Source of the DNA: Streptomyces nodosus
GTDB lineage: Bacteria; Actinomycetota; Actinomycetes; Streptomycetales; Streptomycetaceae
Direction of reading: 5' to 3'
Assembly: GCF_008704995.1 (NCBI RefSeq)
Contig: NZ_CP023747.1
Coordinates: 4,433,501-4,497,500 of the forward strand
Length of the DNA: 64,000 bases
The translations under genes and the position numbers were made by a program. Position 1 is the first letter of the stretch; each line of letters starts with the position of its first letter. Under the pieces are notes generated by a model, which was not told the origin of the DNA, did not search any database, and saw only the letters and a list, made by a program, of their open reading frames with translations. Positions 63,401 to 64,000 of the stretch are shown here, in pieces.

Positions 63401-63976
63401 ATGCGCGACGACGAGACAACGGTGATCGCTGCGCTCGTCCATCGCGCTGTCGAAGGCGACGAGCAGGCGACCCATGACCTGCTCGCCCGGGTGCACCCCC
63501 TCGCCCTGCGCTACTGCCGCACCAGGCTGTCGCGACTGCCCGGCGACGCCCGGCACTTCGTGGAGGACCTGGCGCAGGAGGTCTGTGTCGCGGTCCTGCT
63601 CGCGCTGCCGCGTTACAAGGACACCGGGCGGCCCTTCGAGGCGTTCGTCTTCGCGATCGCCGCGCACAAGGTCGCGGATCTGCAGCGCGCGGCGATGCGC
63701 CACCCCGGCTCCACGGCCATTCCCTCGGACGAGATGCCGGAGCGTCCCGACGACTCCCTGGGCCCGGAGGAGCGGGCGCTGCTCAACAGCGATGCCGCAT
63801 GGGCCAAGAAACTCCTGGCCAACCTCCCGGAGAACCAGCGTGAGCTGCTGCTGCTGCGGATCGCGGTGGGCTTGACCGCGGAGGAGACGGGTCAGATGTT
63901 GGGAATGTCACCGGGGGCGGTGAGAGTCGCCCAGCATCGAGCACTGAGCAGACTGCGGGCGCTCGCCGAGCAGTAG
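63401..63976 (+). CDS. shbA: ECF sigma factor ShbA (drives principal sigma gene hrdB)
   Basis: 191 residues. Sigma2 about 5-85 (EGDEQATHDLLARVHPLALR, FVEDLAQEVCVAVLLALPRY) and sigma4 about 130-188 (LPENQRELLLLRIAVGLTAE, GMSPGAVRVAQHRALSRLRA). Placement right after bldM is that of ShbA, which transcribes hrdB in S. griseus and S. coelicolor. ATG at 63401 (MRDDETTVIAALVHRAVEGD) chosen; an in-frame ATG at 63311 would add 30 poorly structured residues. No anti-sigma gene visible. Confidence 0.85.
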   Translation: MRDDETTVIAALVHRAVEGDEQATHDLLARVHPLALRYCRTRLSRLPGDARHFVEDLAQEVCVAVLLALPRYKDTGRPFEAFVFAIAAHKVADLQRAAMRHPGSTAIPSDEMPERPDDSLGPEERALLNSDAAWAKKLLANLPENQRELLLLRIAVGLTAEETGQMLGMSPGAVRVAQHRALSRLRALAEQ

Positions 63977-64000
63977 GCGCGGTGCAGCAGCCTTCCCGGC

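Overview
The window is chromosomal DNA from a Streptomyces. Evidence: very high G+C with strong third-position bias, frequent GTG starts, WhiJ-type XRE/DUF397 genes, and a whiD-bldM-shbA sporulation/sigma cluster at the right end. The order gdhA ... S10/spc/alpha ribosomal genes ... glmM, coaA, glmS, acpS, alr, tsaE/B/D, groESL1, whiD, bldM is a conserved Streptomyces core order.

Layout. (1) 1-12.2 kb is an accessory island with core gdhA embedded: a broken gene at the left edge, gdhA, a HATPase/XRE-DUF5753/DUF397 regulatory trio, then an RHS polymorphic-toxin operon (SseB-like protein, WXG-like protein, ~1,590-residue RHS protein with a papain-fold (Tox-PL) tip, and an Imm35/YrhB-like immunity protein). 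The RHS gene carries a one-base frameshift in a G8 run. Decayed PIN-domain and HATPase fragments follow. (2) 12.2-30 kb is the S10-spc-alpha cluster with secY, adk, map, infA, rpoA and truA. (3) 30-36 kb holds rplM-rpsI, glmM, coaA and a lipoprotein gene. (4) 36-48 kb holds glmS, a decayed Rpn-like gene, acpS, nnrD/E, alr, an alpha/beta hydrolase, tsaE, a 60-residue orphan gene, an L,D-transpeptidase-like protein lacking its catalytic Cys, and tsaB-rimI-tsaD. (5) 48-55.7 kb is a metabolic/secreted section: a LacI regulator beside a GH10+CBM2 xylanase, a YCII/ECF42 sigma pair, a THUMP-like methyltransferase and two tandem NodB-like proteins with altered catalytic motifs. (6) 55.8-61.6 kb holds groES-groEL1 under two CIRCE elements, a SnoaL-like protein, an SDR, a MOSC protein and a LysR regulator. 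(7) 61.8-64 kb holds whiD, bldM and the ECF sigma factor gene shbA.

How they connect: regions 2 and 3 make the ribosome, RNA polymerase alpha and the Sec channel; glmM/glmS/alr feed cell-wall precursors; TsaB/D/E make tRNA t6A; GroES/EL1 is HrcA-type heat-shock regulated; WhiD, BldM and ShbA govern development and principal sigma factor supply. The least explained material is the toxin island, two catalytically altered enzyme families, several relic genes, and unassigned operator-like repeats (22-bp palindrome at 44104, 11-bp tandem at 35142, CGAA-N3-TTCG pairs at 47893 and 49092). No tRNA, rRNA, CRISPR array or intact insertion sequence was recognised.
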